In this document: in pieces, positions 39,601 to 49,240 of the stretch
Layout: each line of letters begins with the position of its first letter
How positions within the stretch are numbered: the first letter of the stretch is position 1
NCBI GenBank assembly: GCA_025331565.1
Contig: JAFREQ010000014.1
Coordinates: 4,606,501 to 4,670,500 of the forward strand
DNA length: 64,000 bases
Origin: Holacanthus passer
Lineage: Eukaryota; Chordata; Actinopteri; Pomacanthidae
Direction: 5' to 3'
Position numbers and translations under genes: made by a program
The notes under the pieces: generated by a model
What the model was told of the DNA's origin: nothing
Database searches by the model: none
Seen by the model: the letters and a program-made list of their open reading frames with translations, nothing else

Positions 39601-40391
39601 CATTATTACATCAAGACACACTGAGCACGATTTCCTCCAGTGGCTTCACAGACACACAGAAAGAGCTGAGCAAGCATCAGTGTAGAGGCTCATGTTTTAC
39701 CCAGGGAGCTGCCGGCCCCTCCTCTGCATGGCTTTTACTGGTATTGATCTCTCAGTTGTGAAGTCACCCTGAATCCTGACTGAGAGTCAACGGGCTGGTC
39801 AGCAGCACACTCTGCTGTATAATGTACAAAGCATAGGATATGGACTCCTCCTTCTATAGGCTGATACCAGAAATGACACAGTAAAACAACCAACAGAGCA
39901 ATCACAGCTAATCCAGCTGCAGACGCCTACAGATTATTTAACAGTAAGAATTACAAATACGAGTTTAGATTTTATCCACCCACAATGAAATAAGAGCAAA
40001 ATCTGCAGCCCATACACAGCAAAATGATCCTTTAAGGCACATACTAAAAAAAAGTCAATAATTAATAAGCTAAAATAGTTGCTAGGATAATATCCTTAAG
40101 CCAATAATTATTAATGTACATAAACAAGCTAAACAAGCAGATCAAAGTGAGGAATTAATTTTCAGTCCCCAAAGCAACAAACTATAAGATCACATTACAT
40201 CAGTTCAAAGAGGCCTGCAGCACCTGCACAGAGAACAGTTGCTCTACATAGAGATGACAAGCATGAAGACTAGGAGCTCTGCCTGAATGGTGGTTTGTCA
40301 GGCTGACAAAGAAATACTTGAACTAAGAATCCAGGAATAGAACAGCATGACTCAGTCTTTCTGAAACTTACCTGGGAACAAATGCCTGCAT
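21573..40391 (-). CDS. ppp1r12b: PPP1R12B/MYPT2-like myosin phosphatase regulatory subunit, C-terminal half only
   Basis: Minus-strand exons in transcript order: 40372-40391 (MQAFVP), 38391-38481, about 38102-38302, 37046-37176 (less sure), 33374-33475 (alternative first exon), 28852-28868, 28612-28741, 27066-27170, 26918-26968, 26713-26763, then either 23500-23634 or 21573-21659. The protein family targets protein phosphatase 1 to myosin. LYLTPVRDEEAES and RQTRRSTQGVTLTDL match the inhibitory phosphorylation region of MYPT1/MYPT2 (ROCK site T696 in MYPT1), and DYKKMYAEALQENERLKSRL matches the C-terminal coiled coil. No ankyrin repeats or RVxF-type PP1 site were found upstream. The locus could be a truncated paralogue, or the 5' half could lie elsewhere. 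The position tail-to-tail with syt2 matches human 1q32 and favours PPP1R12B over PPP1R12A or C. Confidence 0.82.
22340..22850. repeat. Interspersed repeat family A copy in ppp1r12b last intron
   Basis: The copy begins near TTTACCATTTTGGGAAATATGC and carries AGCAGCTGGTTATCTTAGC, ACTGGAAACAGGGGGAGATA, CTACCAGCACCTGTGAAG and a distal GATCTCCTCATCTCACTCTC. It is one of the better preserved copies of the family in this window. It has no open frame. Confidence 0.6.
23500..23634 (-). CDS. ppp1r12b: ppp1r12b terminal exon b: non-KLSK C-terminus
   Basis: A strong acceptor (pyrimidine tract ending GTGCAG) opens a phase-0 exon of 44 codons plus TGA. It encodes QVQSLRRVNECLLAENRAML followed by RVLARLSE and ends PETEDL. 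I recall the canonical human MYPT2 ending with LQAENRALTRVVARLSE and DTQEL, so this appears to be the same alternative end. Both terminal exons encode a related L-x-x-N-x-x-L-x-x-E-N helix, which suggests an old exon duplication. Confidence 0.82.
   Translation of the reverse strand, partial: AFPALAQVQSLRRVNECLLAENRAMLRVLARLSETASMPETEDL
24186..24230. repeat. CA-rich microsatellite
   Basis: An interrupted (CA)n tract with CACGCATGCACG variants in a ppp1r12b intron. Ordinary simple repeat. Confidence 0.8.
26713..27170 (-). CDS. ppp1r12b: ppp1r12b coiled-coil exons
   Basis: Three phase-0 exons, 27066-27170, 26918-26968 and 26713-26763 (105, 51 and 51 bases). They encode MYAEALQENERLKSRLQDSK and more helix, then RHDRISERSTVLDSEKR, then EKQALEKRVSNMEEELK. 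The last two match the MYPT2 region remembered as DRSSVLEMEKRERRALERKM. Because all three are multiples of three and phase 0, any could be skipped without a frame change. The segment forms the dimerising coiled coil ahead of the terminal zipper. Confidence 0.88.
27502..28324 (+). mobile_element. Probable solo LTR of a Gypsy-like retrotransposon
   Basis: The right end reads CCCCGTCACA at about 28315-28324. Inside are a TATA-like ATTATATAAGCC near 28052-28063, a CAGCCAGATTGTTC start-like region near 28079, and AATAAAGG near 28257 followed by a T/G-rich stretch, the order expected for U3-R-U5. ATAT(C) flanks both sides (27498-27502 and 28325-28329), a candidate 4-5 base target duplication. The left terminus is degraded (GTTCAC), so the boundary is approximate. 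No internal coding region or second LTR is present. It sits in an intron of ppp1r12b in the opposite orientation. Confidence 0.55.
27530..27905 (+). repeat. Degenerate minisatellite of a TAGTTCTGTC-like unit within the LTR
   Basis: The words TTAGTTCTGTC, CATAGTTCTGTC and TTAGTTTACCTGTC recur irregularly at about 10-25 base spacing over some 370 bases. It lies within the U3-like part of the probable LTR and may be an expanded promoter or enhancer repeat of that element. Confidence 0.65.
28612..28868 (-). CDS. ppp1r12b: ppp1r12b exons: 17-base microexon and Ser/Arg-rich segment
   Basis: The 17-base exon 28852-28868 encodes HDRLS plus two bases of Arg and joins exon 28612-28741, giving HDRLSRYDSSGESATDK, then GRSGSYTRRETRLAALNR and DYKK. 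GRSGSY and the Arg-rich segment match MYPT1/MYPT2 just before the coiled coil. The microexon has TTTTTCAG before it and GTAAGG after it. It begins in phase 0, matching both the small-subunit exon at 33374-33475 and the upstream phosphorylation-region exons. Confidence 0.85.
28869..33373. other. ppp1r12b intron
   Basis: About 4.5 kb without a supported exon. It holds a short CA-rich tract near 31000-31022 and a copy of repeat family B at about 32764-33066. Open frames here lack splice context and family resemblance. An exon for the SIRERRRP region known in full MYPT proteins was looked for and not recognised. Confidence 0.5.
32764..33066. repeat. Interspersed repeat family B copy
   Basis: The stretch contains AATTATTTAACAATCAATGT, TTATTTTCTCAATCAATCAT, TCACATTTGAGAGGCTGTAATC and ends near AATTAATTGTTTTAGCTCTAC. 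It resembles a repeat seen again at about 55975-56065 and 62895-63195, and it is a type I recall as abundant in teleosts. It has no coding content. Confidence 0.55.
33374..33475 (-). CDS. ppp1r12b: ppp1r12b alternative first coding exon of the small (M20/M21-type) subunit
   Basis: ATG at 33473-33475 opens 34 codons: MSSYYPRTKDLTRTRKSLTD, then SPPSSPSPTDKNYR, ending at a GTAAGA donor in phase 0. RTRKSLTDSPPSSPSP matches the start of the vertebrate M20 small subunit of myosin phosphatase as I recall it. Joined to the downstream exons it gives 180 residues with the KLSK end or 196 with the EDL end, close to the 20-21 kDa forms. In mammals this form arises from an internal promoter, is muscle-expressed, and binds myosin but lacks the PP1 site. 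Confidence 0.85.
33476..34350 (-). promoter_or_regulatory. ppp1r12b: Probable promoter region for the small ppp1r12b subunit
   Basis: Inferred only from position upstream of the small-subunit first exon. It holds a (GT)n tract at about 33643-33672, a pyrimidine-rich stretch at 33985-34060, and G-rich sequence at 34210-34250. No clear TATA or SRF (CArG) site was identified, so the boundaries are loose. Confidence 0.3.
33643..33672. repeat. (GT)n microsatellite
   Basis: Near-perfect GT dinucleotide run of about 30 bases upstream of the small ppp1r12b first exon. Confidence 0.85.
34540..34940. repeat. Interspersed repeat family A copy
   Basis: Shows TACAAAAACTAAGTGTAAAA, GATGAGCTTTAAAGGTGCTG, AAGCTAGGCTAACTGGCTGC and the terminal CCCAAAATGTCGAACTGGTC. 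The middle has an inverted pair (AAACTAAGTGTAAAAAC against GTTTTTACACTTCGGTTT), so part of it is palindromic. Confidence 0.6.
37046..37176 (-). CDS. ppp1r12b: Possible ppp1r12b internal exon
   Basis: Between a TATGTGCAG acceptor and a GTGTGT donor one frame is open: GERWWRDENQNPVEDAAELT then FAAKQHQRRRC and ASDFNTAE. It ends in phase 0, fitting the 28852-28868 exon, and starts needing one base from the exon before. A 17-base candidate microexon at 37960-37976 would fit the phase only if the exon before it ends in phase 2 (donor at 38207). No family match is remembered, so it may be spurious. Confidence 0.4.
38102..38481 (-). CDS. ppp1r12b: ppp1r12b inhibitory phosphorylation region exons
   Basis: Exon 38391-38481 gives LYLTPVRDEEAESQRKAKSR then HARQTRRSTQ and ends in phase 0 with GTAAAG. 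The next exon starts at 38302 with GVTLTDLKEAQKT. Together they form RRSTQGVTL, the ROCK and other kinase site that inhibits phosphatase in MYPT1/2 (T696 in MYPT1). The 3' end of the second exon is unsure: GAG/GTTGGC at 38102 (phase 0) and AAG/GTCCTG at 38208 (phase 2) are possible donors, and a strong GTAAGT further on would include an unlikely hydrophobic tail. Confidence 0.8.
40372..40391 (-). CDS. ppp1r12b: Candidate first coding exon of the ankyrin-less ppp1r12b transcript
   Basis: ATG at 40389-40391 in context GGGACCATGC is followed by MQAFVP and a strong GTAAGT donor after two bases of an Arg codon; this joins in frame to LYLTPVRDEE. An in-frame TGA lies 15 bases upstream. A CTTCCACAG sequence 5 bases before the ATG could be an acceptor, so this may instead be an internal exon or the second exon after an untranslated one. 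No ankyrin coding sequence was found to the right. Confidence 0.55.
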
Positions 40392-40485
40392 GGTCCCTGT
40401 GGAAGGTCAGAGACTGATGTGCCGAGACACTGCAGCAGTGATGAGTGGGAGAGGCTGGATGAAATGACTCTCTAACAGGCAAGAG

Positions 40486-40488
<3 letters not shown>

Positions 40489-40523
<35 letters not shown>
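40489..40523. repeat. (AG)n microsatellite
   Basis: Uninterrupted AG run of about 35 bases, roughly 100 bases upstream (minus-strand sense) of the MQAFVP ATG. Confidence 0.85.
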
Positions 40524-40528
<5 letters not shown>

Positions 40529-40919
40529 GGAGACTTCCTGCCTATCTGCACACACAATCAATTTCGACTTTCAACGAAGATCTGATGCAAGCAAGCCAGT
40601 ACACACTTCAGTTCAAATGAACCCAGGGACCATTTCAGGATTCTGGTAATAGCAAGTGCTGATTTGACCAAATAATAAATTGTACAAATGCATCCAATGT
40701 GAGTGTGTTGCCATCCGTCTCTGCCATAGTATGTTGAAACTTGAGAACTGTTCATCCATTCATTTACTCACACATGAGGATTCAGGCCTACTCCAACATA
40801 CACCAGGCATGTTTTAGTCATAGTCGTCTGATGACAAATCCTCATCTTCCCTGCAGCATACAGGAGTGGGCACTGACCTATTAAGTCAAAAAAAAAAAAA
40901 AAAAAAAAAAAAAATTAAA

Positions 40920-41420
40920 TCATCCCAACTTTTCTTTGGTGACATTTAGGTTGTTCTTCAAGCTGAACATTGCTGAAAAACTTCAGAACATTATTACTTT
41001 TTTGCAAAATAGTGCAAATTCAGCAAAATGCTTAGTACACTGTTTGAAAGATTCTTTCCTCCCATGTTAAAGATGAACAGCTCCAAAAAAGTTTGGGATG
41101 CTGTGTAAAACATAAAAATGGAGTGCAATCATTTACAAACTGTTCACTGACAAGTTTTACAAAGTGTTCCTTAGCCCATGTATTAATCTCCATTATACAA
41201 TCATGTTTGACAAATTGGTGAACCTCTCTCCATCCTTGCTTGTGAACGACTGAGTCTTTCCAGGATGAACCTTTCATACCCAATCATGATACTATCACCT
41301 GTTACCAATGAACCTGTTTCCCTGTGGAATGATCCAAACAGGTGTTTTTGGATCAGTCCACAACTTTTTCAGTCTTTTGTTGCTCCTGTCCCAACTTGTT
41401 TGAACATGATAATAAGCAAC
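40920..41420. repeat. Probable interspersed repeat
   Basis: The word TCCCAACTT recurs at both ends (about 40924 and 41393), and an inverted relative, AAGTTTGGGATGCTGTGTAAA, lies near 41088. I recall similar TCCCAACTTTTT-GG-type repeats in teleost genomes. The minus-strand open frame at 41032-41283 belongs to it and is probably not a host gene. Confidence 0.4.
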
Positions 41421-42919
41421 ATATAGAATATCGCTAGACTTGCTTTAACTGACAGTTAAAAAAGGGGGGAAATGAAACAGCTACTTTCATCCAGCTCTGA
41501 GCACCGTCATGTAATATGATCAATATCAATTTGTGTATGACACAACAACACAGAATCAAGTATACAAAAGTGAAAGAACCAGGGTTTATTTTAAAAATGT
41601 GAGAAGTGTAATGACAGTAATCAATGCCTTGGCAAAAAACAGTGCATTTTTGTAAAAGTGAATATCAGGCTAGTAAAAATGTTCAGTGATGTCCAAAAGT
41701 CTTACTGTACTACCAAGAACTCTGTTGAATCACCTATCAGAAACTTATTTCACATTTGACCACACAAAACATTTGTCATGTCTTCAAAGAGGTAATTTTA
41801 TCACATATTCAATAATATATTTGATATGTCCACTGTGTTATTATTTGAGAATTCACATTATCTTTCGAGCTCGCCAGAGAAAAAGTCTTATGATGTAACC
41901 ATGTTTTGCCCTTCATTTGTTTCTAATGTTCCCAGACATGACTGGCAGGGTGGAGATCTGGTGGCTGTGGATATAAGAGTCATGATCACCGGCACTCCTT
42001 GCTCGTCCTTCAGATTTCACAGTCCTGGCACAGTGTGAATCCATGTTTAGGGTTAGTGTCCGGCTGGAAAACTCCTCTTCTGTGCAACCTAAAGATAGAA
42101 ACTCTCACAATACTGTGTGACTTAAAGTAGTTATTCTGTTTGGTTCATACGTAGCTGAACATGTTTATTCAGTTAGTGTTTGGTTTAATGAAGTGGCACT
42201 AACCTCATGTGGCTGTTATTTGCAAATGTAAAATTAAAACTCATCCGTAATCAAGACTTCTAATATTCAACTGTGAAAATTTTGGTACCGTTCAGGACTG
42301 GATTTGCCATTAAAGACGTACAGGTACCTGCTCCAAGGCTAAACTATTGTCTTTTGACAGAACATGTAAGTTTGACACAACAAATTGACCTTCAGTTGGT
42401 CAATTTAGGTCTAATCGGTATTTTTGATGAAAATGACTTGGTTGTGAAAGATGAGTCAAAATGTAGCTCAGTTCAACATTGTGATAGTTTTCCATCGACC
42501 TGGAGAACAATTTGTCCCTGAGATGCTTCACCAAGCTCCTCTGATAGTTACAAAACACTATTAGTAGTGATGCATAGAATATCTGTTGTTTGTTGAAGAC
42601 ACACAGAAAGTCTGAACTGAAACAATCATGTACCTTTGAATAAAAGGTATTAAAGCTGTAGAATGATGGTGTTGAAACCAAACAGTTCTTGGTAGAGGAC
42701 TCAGACTTTTAGAGCACTGTATGTTACGATACTACAGGTGTGTTCTGTCTGACTGGAATTGTAATCAGTTAAAAATGTGCAAAAGATACAATAAGCCAAA
42801 CTAAATCAAGCCAACCTCCAGTTTTTAAGTATCCAACCACAGATATGTACTTTAAAAAGTAAAAAAAAAAAAGAAATCTATCAACTACAGTTTGTCCTAT
42901 TCATTAAAAATATTCAGGA

Positions 42920-43559
42920 ATTGTTTATTTTATCAATTTTTTTTTCTTGCTCTTTAGTTGCAGTTTTGCCTGCGTAAACAACTGGGACACATTAAGTTAC
43001 CGCAAGTGTTTTTTTTTCTTCTAAAATGTGTCAATGTGTCACATTGGTACATTTCAGGCAGTGACAAAAGGAAACATATTTTAATGTCAAAAAGACAGGC
43101 ATTACTTATGGCTTCAAGTGCATTGATAAACAGTTTATGCATTGGCTTCTTGTTATATCATTGGCTTTTAGTTTTCCAGTTTAGTACAGAGACACTGATA
43201 AAAAAAAGTGCGAGTTATGAAGAGTGGAAAACGCTCTGTAGAAAGACAGTCACTTTTTGGCATTAAGGCTTTTGAGGTTGTTACTGGCTGAATTACTCAT
43301 TTCCTAACTTAACAGCCATCTGATAGTTTGAGGTACAGGTTTCAGCTCCGACTCCAGCGTAGTGACTGATTTCTCCTGACTAGTTCTGCCTTTCAAAGAG
43401 CAACCACATAATGAATAGTGCACCTAAACAACAGCAATCAATAATGCCTTCCTAGGGTATTTGTCATATTGTAGACTGTGACTTTAGACTGAGAAAGTTC
43501 CCCATTCTCCTTGGTGGATGTGTCTGGTGTGGAATAAAATCCCTTTCTGGTGATATGCA
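42920..43559 (-). other. Probable 3' UTR of the acidic coiled-coil gene
   Basis: Follows the split stop codon at 43560 on the minus strand. A minus-strand AATAAA (TTTATT) lies at 42924-42929. The plus-strand open frame at 42958-43266 lacks support. Confidence 0.45.
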
Positions 43560-46500
43560 TTCTGTAAAACACAACAAAACAAGAAAATATTAGGAATATG
43601 ATTTATCATTTCTCCAATACAGTGATGTCAATAAATAATTATTTTGGAAAAAAAAAATCCAAAATATATTTTTTACTTACATTCATCCCCTGGTAAAGCA
43701 TCATTTTCTAATGGCTCCTCTCCTTCCTCTGCCTCCTCTCCTTCCTCTGTCTCTTCTTCACTGGGGCTCTCCTCTTCAGCTGCAACATCCTGCTGTTCTC
43801 CATCCTCCTCCTCTGACACTTCCTGCTCTACATTAAGTTTCTCCTCCTCGAGCGTGGACTCTTCCTGAACTTCCTCTCCTTCAGATTCCTCCTCTTCAGG
43901 CACCTCCCCTTCTACGCTTTGTGCCCCCTCTGCCGCCTGTGTTGTATCCTCTTCCTCCTCTTCTGATAAGGCAACCGACTCATTCTGCCCCGTGTGATCC
44001 TCTTTTTCTGCCTCGACCTCCTCTGCAGGAGCAGTTTCATCTGTCACAGAGTCCTCCAGCTCGTCAGGAGCTTCATCCTGTGCAGCTGCCTCTCCTTCAC
44101 TCGCCTCACCTCCTTCATCTGCCTCTTCTCCTGGGTCGGATGCCTCTTTCTCTTCATCTGCGGGAAGTGCCTCTTCCTCTTTTTCCTCTTCTTCAGTTTC
44201 TGCAGCTGCCTCTTCTGCTGCGGGAGCTGCTGTCTCCTCCTCCGCCTCCTCCTCCTCCTTCTCTTCCTCAGGCTCAGCAGGAGGTGGAATTTCTCCCACC
44301 AACTAATATGAAGAAAGCAATGAAATACTGCATATTAGTTCACAGTAGAGCAGAGTTTAGACAGCATGTGATGGACTGCCATCTGGATATCCAGGTGTCT
44401 CAGTAACAACATACAACAAAGGGATCTATGAATGTAAGCGTAGATGTGAATCCATCAGGGAATCCATGCCAGACAATTAGCTCCTTCAAATTAATGAGAT
44501 GAGAATCTCCTTATTGTTCCCTATGGGCACAGTGAACAGAAATAGAAATAGACCATGTGCACTGACAGTATGTGTGTTAAGGCAGACAGTATAATCTAAT
44601 GATACACAACTGCTTCTAAAACATTTATCTCTAATAAGTCTTGTGACCTATTAAGTCATTTTATACGAAGAGAAACCTGATTTAGTCTGGCTACAGATCT
44701 GTCAAATTGCCACACACAGCTCCAGTTTGTTCAGCGATTCAAGCATGTTTGACTTTGATCCATGAATGAAGTGACACAAAATGGCAGATGAGACCAATTA
44801 TGAGGCTAAATCTGATCAGCTCGTGTGTTGGTTACCTGGCTAACCTGCTCCTGTATGTTCTCCAGCTGAGCCTCGAGTCCAGAGGTCAGACTACGAGCTG
44901 CTGAGGTCTGATCCTGCAGACTCTGACGTACCGTATTGAGCTCCTCCTCCACGCTGGCCTGCTGGAGCCGCTGGGACTGTTCGCTCTCAAGCATCTCTCT
45001 GAAAGACAGAAGACACTCACAGTGAAAATCTGTTTTTTAAAATATGCTTTTTGTGGTTATTAAAAGGCATGGCTTCATTACGTTGCTTCCTTTGAATCTG
45101 GCATGTGCAACAATAGCCCGCGAACCACATTTCTATCATGTTTACATAAGCTTCAAAGAGTGCCGACTTACATACAATGGAAGTTTTACGCAAACCATTC
45201 AGCTCCAAAAATCATCAATACAATAGAAATGTTTATACAGATCAGGGCAATCTTACAATGTGGATATGAGGCCTACAGACACTGGCCCAGGGTAACACAC
45301 AGACGCAGACAGTGGCAGCCAAAAGGGCTTTGACAAAGTCAACATAAATTTATGGGTCAGAGGAGGTGAGCTATTTTCTCCACAGCTCCAAAAGCTGCAG
45401 CTTTTTCCACAACCTACCTGAAAGTAGCCATCTCCAGGGTGCTGGCCTCAAGCTGAACGTGGTGGGTGTCCAGCTGCTCCTTCAGCGCGAGCATCTCGGC
45501 GGCCTGTCCGTCCAGGGTGGCACTCAGCGTGGCAACCTGTCCAACTTTGTCCTCCAGCTTTGATTCTACTTCTCCCAGGCTCCCTGTCAAGACCTCGACC
45601 TTTTGGGAGAGCCCGGCACTCAGCGTGGTCAGGCCATCAACCTGACTCCTGACACCCTCGAACTCCTCACTCTTCCCCTTCAGCATGGTCTGCAGCTGGC
45701 TCAGCTGCTCCAGAGACACAGTGGCTTGCTGCATCTCCGCCAGGCGAGCTTTCATCTCCGTGTGGAGAGACAGCACCTGAGTGGGGAGGTCAGACGTCCT
45801 GAGCTGCTCAGCCGTAGCCAAGGCCAAGCCCACTTGTTTCTGGGCCAGTGCGTAAGACTCCTCCAGGGCATTCAGGCGGGTCTCCAGACTCTCTGAAACG
45901 TGCTGCTGCAACGAGACACAGAGGAGGGATGGTGAGACAAGATGGCCACTTGGAGTGACTATCATTCTCACTCAGCTGGTGCTTCAATAGCCTCTTTTAC
46001 TACTGAACATGTGGCGTCCAACATTTTGAGAATGCAAAATACAAATATGTTACTTTATTTGGAGATGCCAAGGCTGCTTTAATATTGAAATTATATGGTC
46101 TTAATTATTTACTCACAAGCACTACATTCTCCCACCATCAGGATGTCAGGAAGTCGATAAATAAATAAAGTATTTTTAAGCTACCCAGTCCTTTATATTA
46201 CTCAGCCTAAGGTCACTGAATCAGACATGGGCTGCAGAATCTGTTCAATTTCCCATCAAATCACAATTCATGTCAATCAATCAAATGTTTTAAGAAAGGA
46301 AATCCCTCCTGTTACTACCCTGATTACTGTCTAACTAGTCATACGAATATGGGAATCTAAACAATCAGTACAGGTCTGATGATGCATGGGCAGCTCAGTA
46401 AGGCTTTACTTCCTCGCAAGAAGTTACAGGAAACAAACTGAGTTTGCATAAGAAGCACGCGGTTGTTAAAGCTTCTGAAAATGCAGTGGCAAATGTATGA

Positions 46501-47680
46501 GTCACAAACTATTAACTGCTGATACAGGAAATATTTCTGCAACAAGACTGAGTGAGCAGAGCTCTTCTCATGCAAAGTGTTTGCTGCATTAGTTTGCCTG
46601 AACTTCAGGTGGAGTTGCATGAGAAAGAAGAGGAGTGGACTTTTTGGTTTAGTTAAGCACGTCAACAATCTTGCTCAACTCCCCAGAGTTGCCTGCAGCG
46701 ACTTATAAATAGTTGGAATACTATGGACTTCACAGGAAGAGTGAAATGTAGCTTGAGGCAGCCATGAACCTCAGTTTGAAGTGACATAACACAGCCAGCT
46801 CATTCATGCTAATTCACAAAACTATCGGAAAAGAAGAATATATTAAAGTAGAAGTACTAATACTATGGATGCATACAGTACTACTGTGTCATTTCAGAAG
46901 TACAGATAAAACAACCATCGCTCTGTTCCTCTACAATCTTTCCGATGGCCTGTAAACAGCCTCTCTGAGCTGGTGTTCAGTATCAAAATCAGACTAAATT
47001 TAGTCCTGGCACACTTCTCTTGTTTATTATTATGCCGCTCAGCTCTGGAAACCTATTTTATAACGCAGACATATTCCACAGAGATCTCCTAAGATAATGA
47101 ATAGATTTGCTGCATTTGAGTGACTCCCCTGCAATAGTAGGTCAAGAATAATCCTCATTACAAACGTGGGCAGCTGTGTGGATGGTAGAAATAGCTGCAT
47201 GCTGTACTCACTCCAGTGAGGCTATTGAAATCTGATAAGAGGCCTGCAGGTCTTGACTTTCCTTACATGTTGCTGGCACTGTGGCATGTGGTGAGGCCTT
47301 TTTCTTACGATGTGAAAGTGGAAATTGCAAGTGCATGAGAAGGTTTATTGTGCATTCATTCTGGATAAAGGATTGTGCTGCAAACTCAGGTCAACTCTTA
47401 CCTTACTACTCGACTGTCGCATTTCTTCTTGGGAGGACTGTAGTTTCACTATTTTCACCTGCATGCCCATCAGACTGTCTGTTAAGGAGCTTAAAGTTTG
47501 GTGCTGCTGGAAACAGAACCACGCGCCACTGGCACCGCCTAGAATAAACATTAGAAATAAAACCAGGAGCAGGGTGGAATTATTGGCTCCCGCGCGCACT
47601 TCAGTCTCCACAGCTTCATTTTTGAAAAAGTTATCTTCATGTTTGTGGTTGCCTTTTCCTTTCCGGTGCTTGGCAGTCAT
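43560..47680 (-). CDS. Unnamed single-pass coiled-coil protein with acidic tail (517 aa)
   Basis: Minus-strand exons: 47402-47680, 45418-45905, 44836-44998, 43681-44302 and 43560-43561, total 1554 bases. The start ATG at 47680 has AAA before it. Residues 1-34 are basic (TAKHRKGKGNHKHEDNFFK). A membrane segment at about 35-57 (STLLLVLFLMFILGGASGAW) follows, then a Gln/Leu-rich coiled coil to about residue 310. The last 207 residues are dominated by Glu, Ala and Asp. By the positive-inside rule it is a type II protein with the coiled coil and acidic tail in the lumen, as in CKAP4 or junctin-like proteins, but I recognise no family. The tail could bind Ca2+ with low affinity; that is inference. 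The stop is T|AA split by the last intron. If that intron is kept, TAA after CK ends it two residues later. Confidence 0.75.
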
Positions 47681-49240
47681 TTTTTTTTTTCTTCCTTCAC
47701 CAAAAGGGACACAATGTTCTGGGCAGAGGGGTGATGAAGAAAGAAGCCCTAGGTTGGAGGTGATTGAGTTCAGATGTAGCCCTGTGCGTAAAAATCCAGC
47801 CAGTTCCAATCAGCGCGCAGTAAAGTGCCCAGAAGCTGCAGCCTGTTCCTGATGATGAGGTCGGGATGAAGATGAAGATGAAGAGAGGGAGGCGTGGTTC
47901 CTAGGTGGCCTGTTCGTCCATTCAGACAGAGGGAGGAGGAGTGAGGGAGAGGGGGGAGGGGCTGAGTCTCCTCCACCATGTGCGCTTGTGTCGCCAAATG
48001 GCACAACTACACACTGTGCGCTATTTTTTACCCTGCAGCTGAGACCAGAGCTGCATGAAGCCTGCAGCATTTACACACTTCTGTCACAGTCCACTGAGGG
48101 TCACAATGATGTGGCATGACAGAAAACTCCTCCTGGCTGACAAAGAGGGATTTAAAATGACCTTATTAATCAATTAACTTACTAGTTGCTTCCTTTGTGC
48201 TGATGGTAAAGTGTCCTTTTTCAAATGTGGCTATAAGACAGTGACATACACAGATTTAAAGGTCACCTTCAGCTTCTAAGATGTTAATATTTTCTTGGCC
48301 TTTGCTGCTTTCATTCATCCCATCTTTAATTTCTTTAAATATCTTGGTAATCCTTATAAAGTATATTAATTATGTTTTATTTCCATTTCTTTCTTTTTTT
48401 TATATTATTGTCAGCTGGGGCTGCTTATTCTCATATTTCCCTTCATTTTGTTTGTGTGCTTATTATTTTGTCAATCCACTTTTTCTACATTTTTGATTTT
48501 GCTGAACGGCTTCTTGACTTTCAGTTCAGCTCCACTTGTGTTATCTGTGTTTGTGCTGTTTTTATTAGTGCAAATAAGCTATTCATCCATCCATTCTCCT
48601 TTGCATTGTGGAGGGACTCTAGCCTGTCCCAGCTCACACTGGGTGATAGGCGGGTCCATCCTGGACAGGAAGTCAGACCTCCACAGGGTCAAACACAGGT
48701 GAACTCTGAAATGCTGTATGTAGATCCCACAGAAACAGAAAATGCATATTTGAATTCATGCATCACACTGATTCCAACAGAAGTGAGAGAGTAGTGCTGA
48801 AGTTTAACGTGACATCGCACAATTGTCAGCTTAGCTCCACCCAACTTAAACCTCAAGATCTAATCAGTACTTTAAAGCACCTGTGTGGGTGTGTAGGGAC
48901 TTTAAAAATCTCTCTTCCTTGTTAAGTTTTTGTCAGAATATGTCAGAAGATTTGCTGTAAAGTTTCCTATCAGATTTTTTTGGTGGCTATAAATCAGCTG
49001 GATGAGAGGCTCACTCAAGACTCAAGAAGGGAACGACACAGCCACATCATTATTAGTGTTATGTATCTGCTGTATGATAAGTATAGTTTCACAAGCTGCT
49101 GTGTCACTGTGTCAACAAGCAGATGGAAAAAGATTATGTCAAACCACAACCATCTACATGTTCTTCACTGATTTCTCTGATTTGAACCACTGGACAGAAA
49201 ACTACACAGTAAAATCATTTTCAAATCAGGACTGCAATGT
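47681..49240. other. Intergenic region: promoter side of the acidic coiled-coil gene, then repeat debris
   Basis: 47681-48070 is richer in G and C than its surroundings and lies directly upstream of the minus-strand ATG, so it likely holds that gene's promoter and 5' leader. 48580-48700 contains a diverged fragment of a common fish repeat (CTAGCCTGTCCCAGCTC then GGCGGGTCCATCCTGGACAG). The rest is AT-rich without a supported exon. Confidence 0.5.
48575..48705 (+). repeat. Fragment of a teleost interspersed repeat
   Basis: The segment ATCCATCCATTCTCC, then AGCCTGTCCCAGCTCACACT, GGTGATAGGCGGGTCCATCC and TGGACAGGAAGTC matches a repeat I recall as very common in fish (...CCAGCTGTCATTGGGCGAGAGGCGGGGTACACCCTGGACAGG-like). 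Only this piece is present. Confidence 0.6.

Larger units (their letters stand above)
40392..42900. other. Intergenic region with simple and interspersed repeats
   Basis: Holds an (AG/CT)n tract at about 40489-40523, which would be in the 5' leader of ppp1r12b, a 27-base A run at 40888-40914, and repeat-like sequence at 40920-41420. From 41500 to 42900 it is AT-rich with no supported exon. It ends where the 3' UTR of the next minus-strand gene probably begins. Confidence 0.5.

Noticed and set aside
43644..44406. Plus-strand open frames rich in Ser, Leu and Pro opposite the acidic exon
   Set aside because: They are the antisense of the GAG/GAA-rich exon 43681-44302, which has proper splice sites on the minus strand.
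47681..47809. Upstream extension of the acidic coiled-coil protein's first exon frame
   Set aside because: The longer frame has no ATG (it starts at TTG), while the ATG at 47680 has A at -3 and precedes a typical basic N-terminus.
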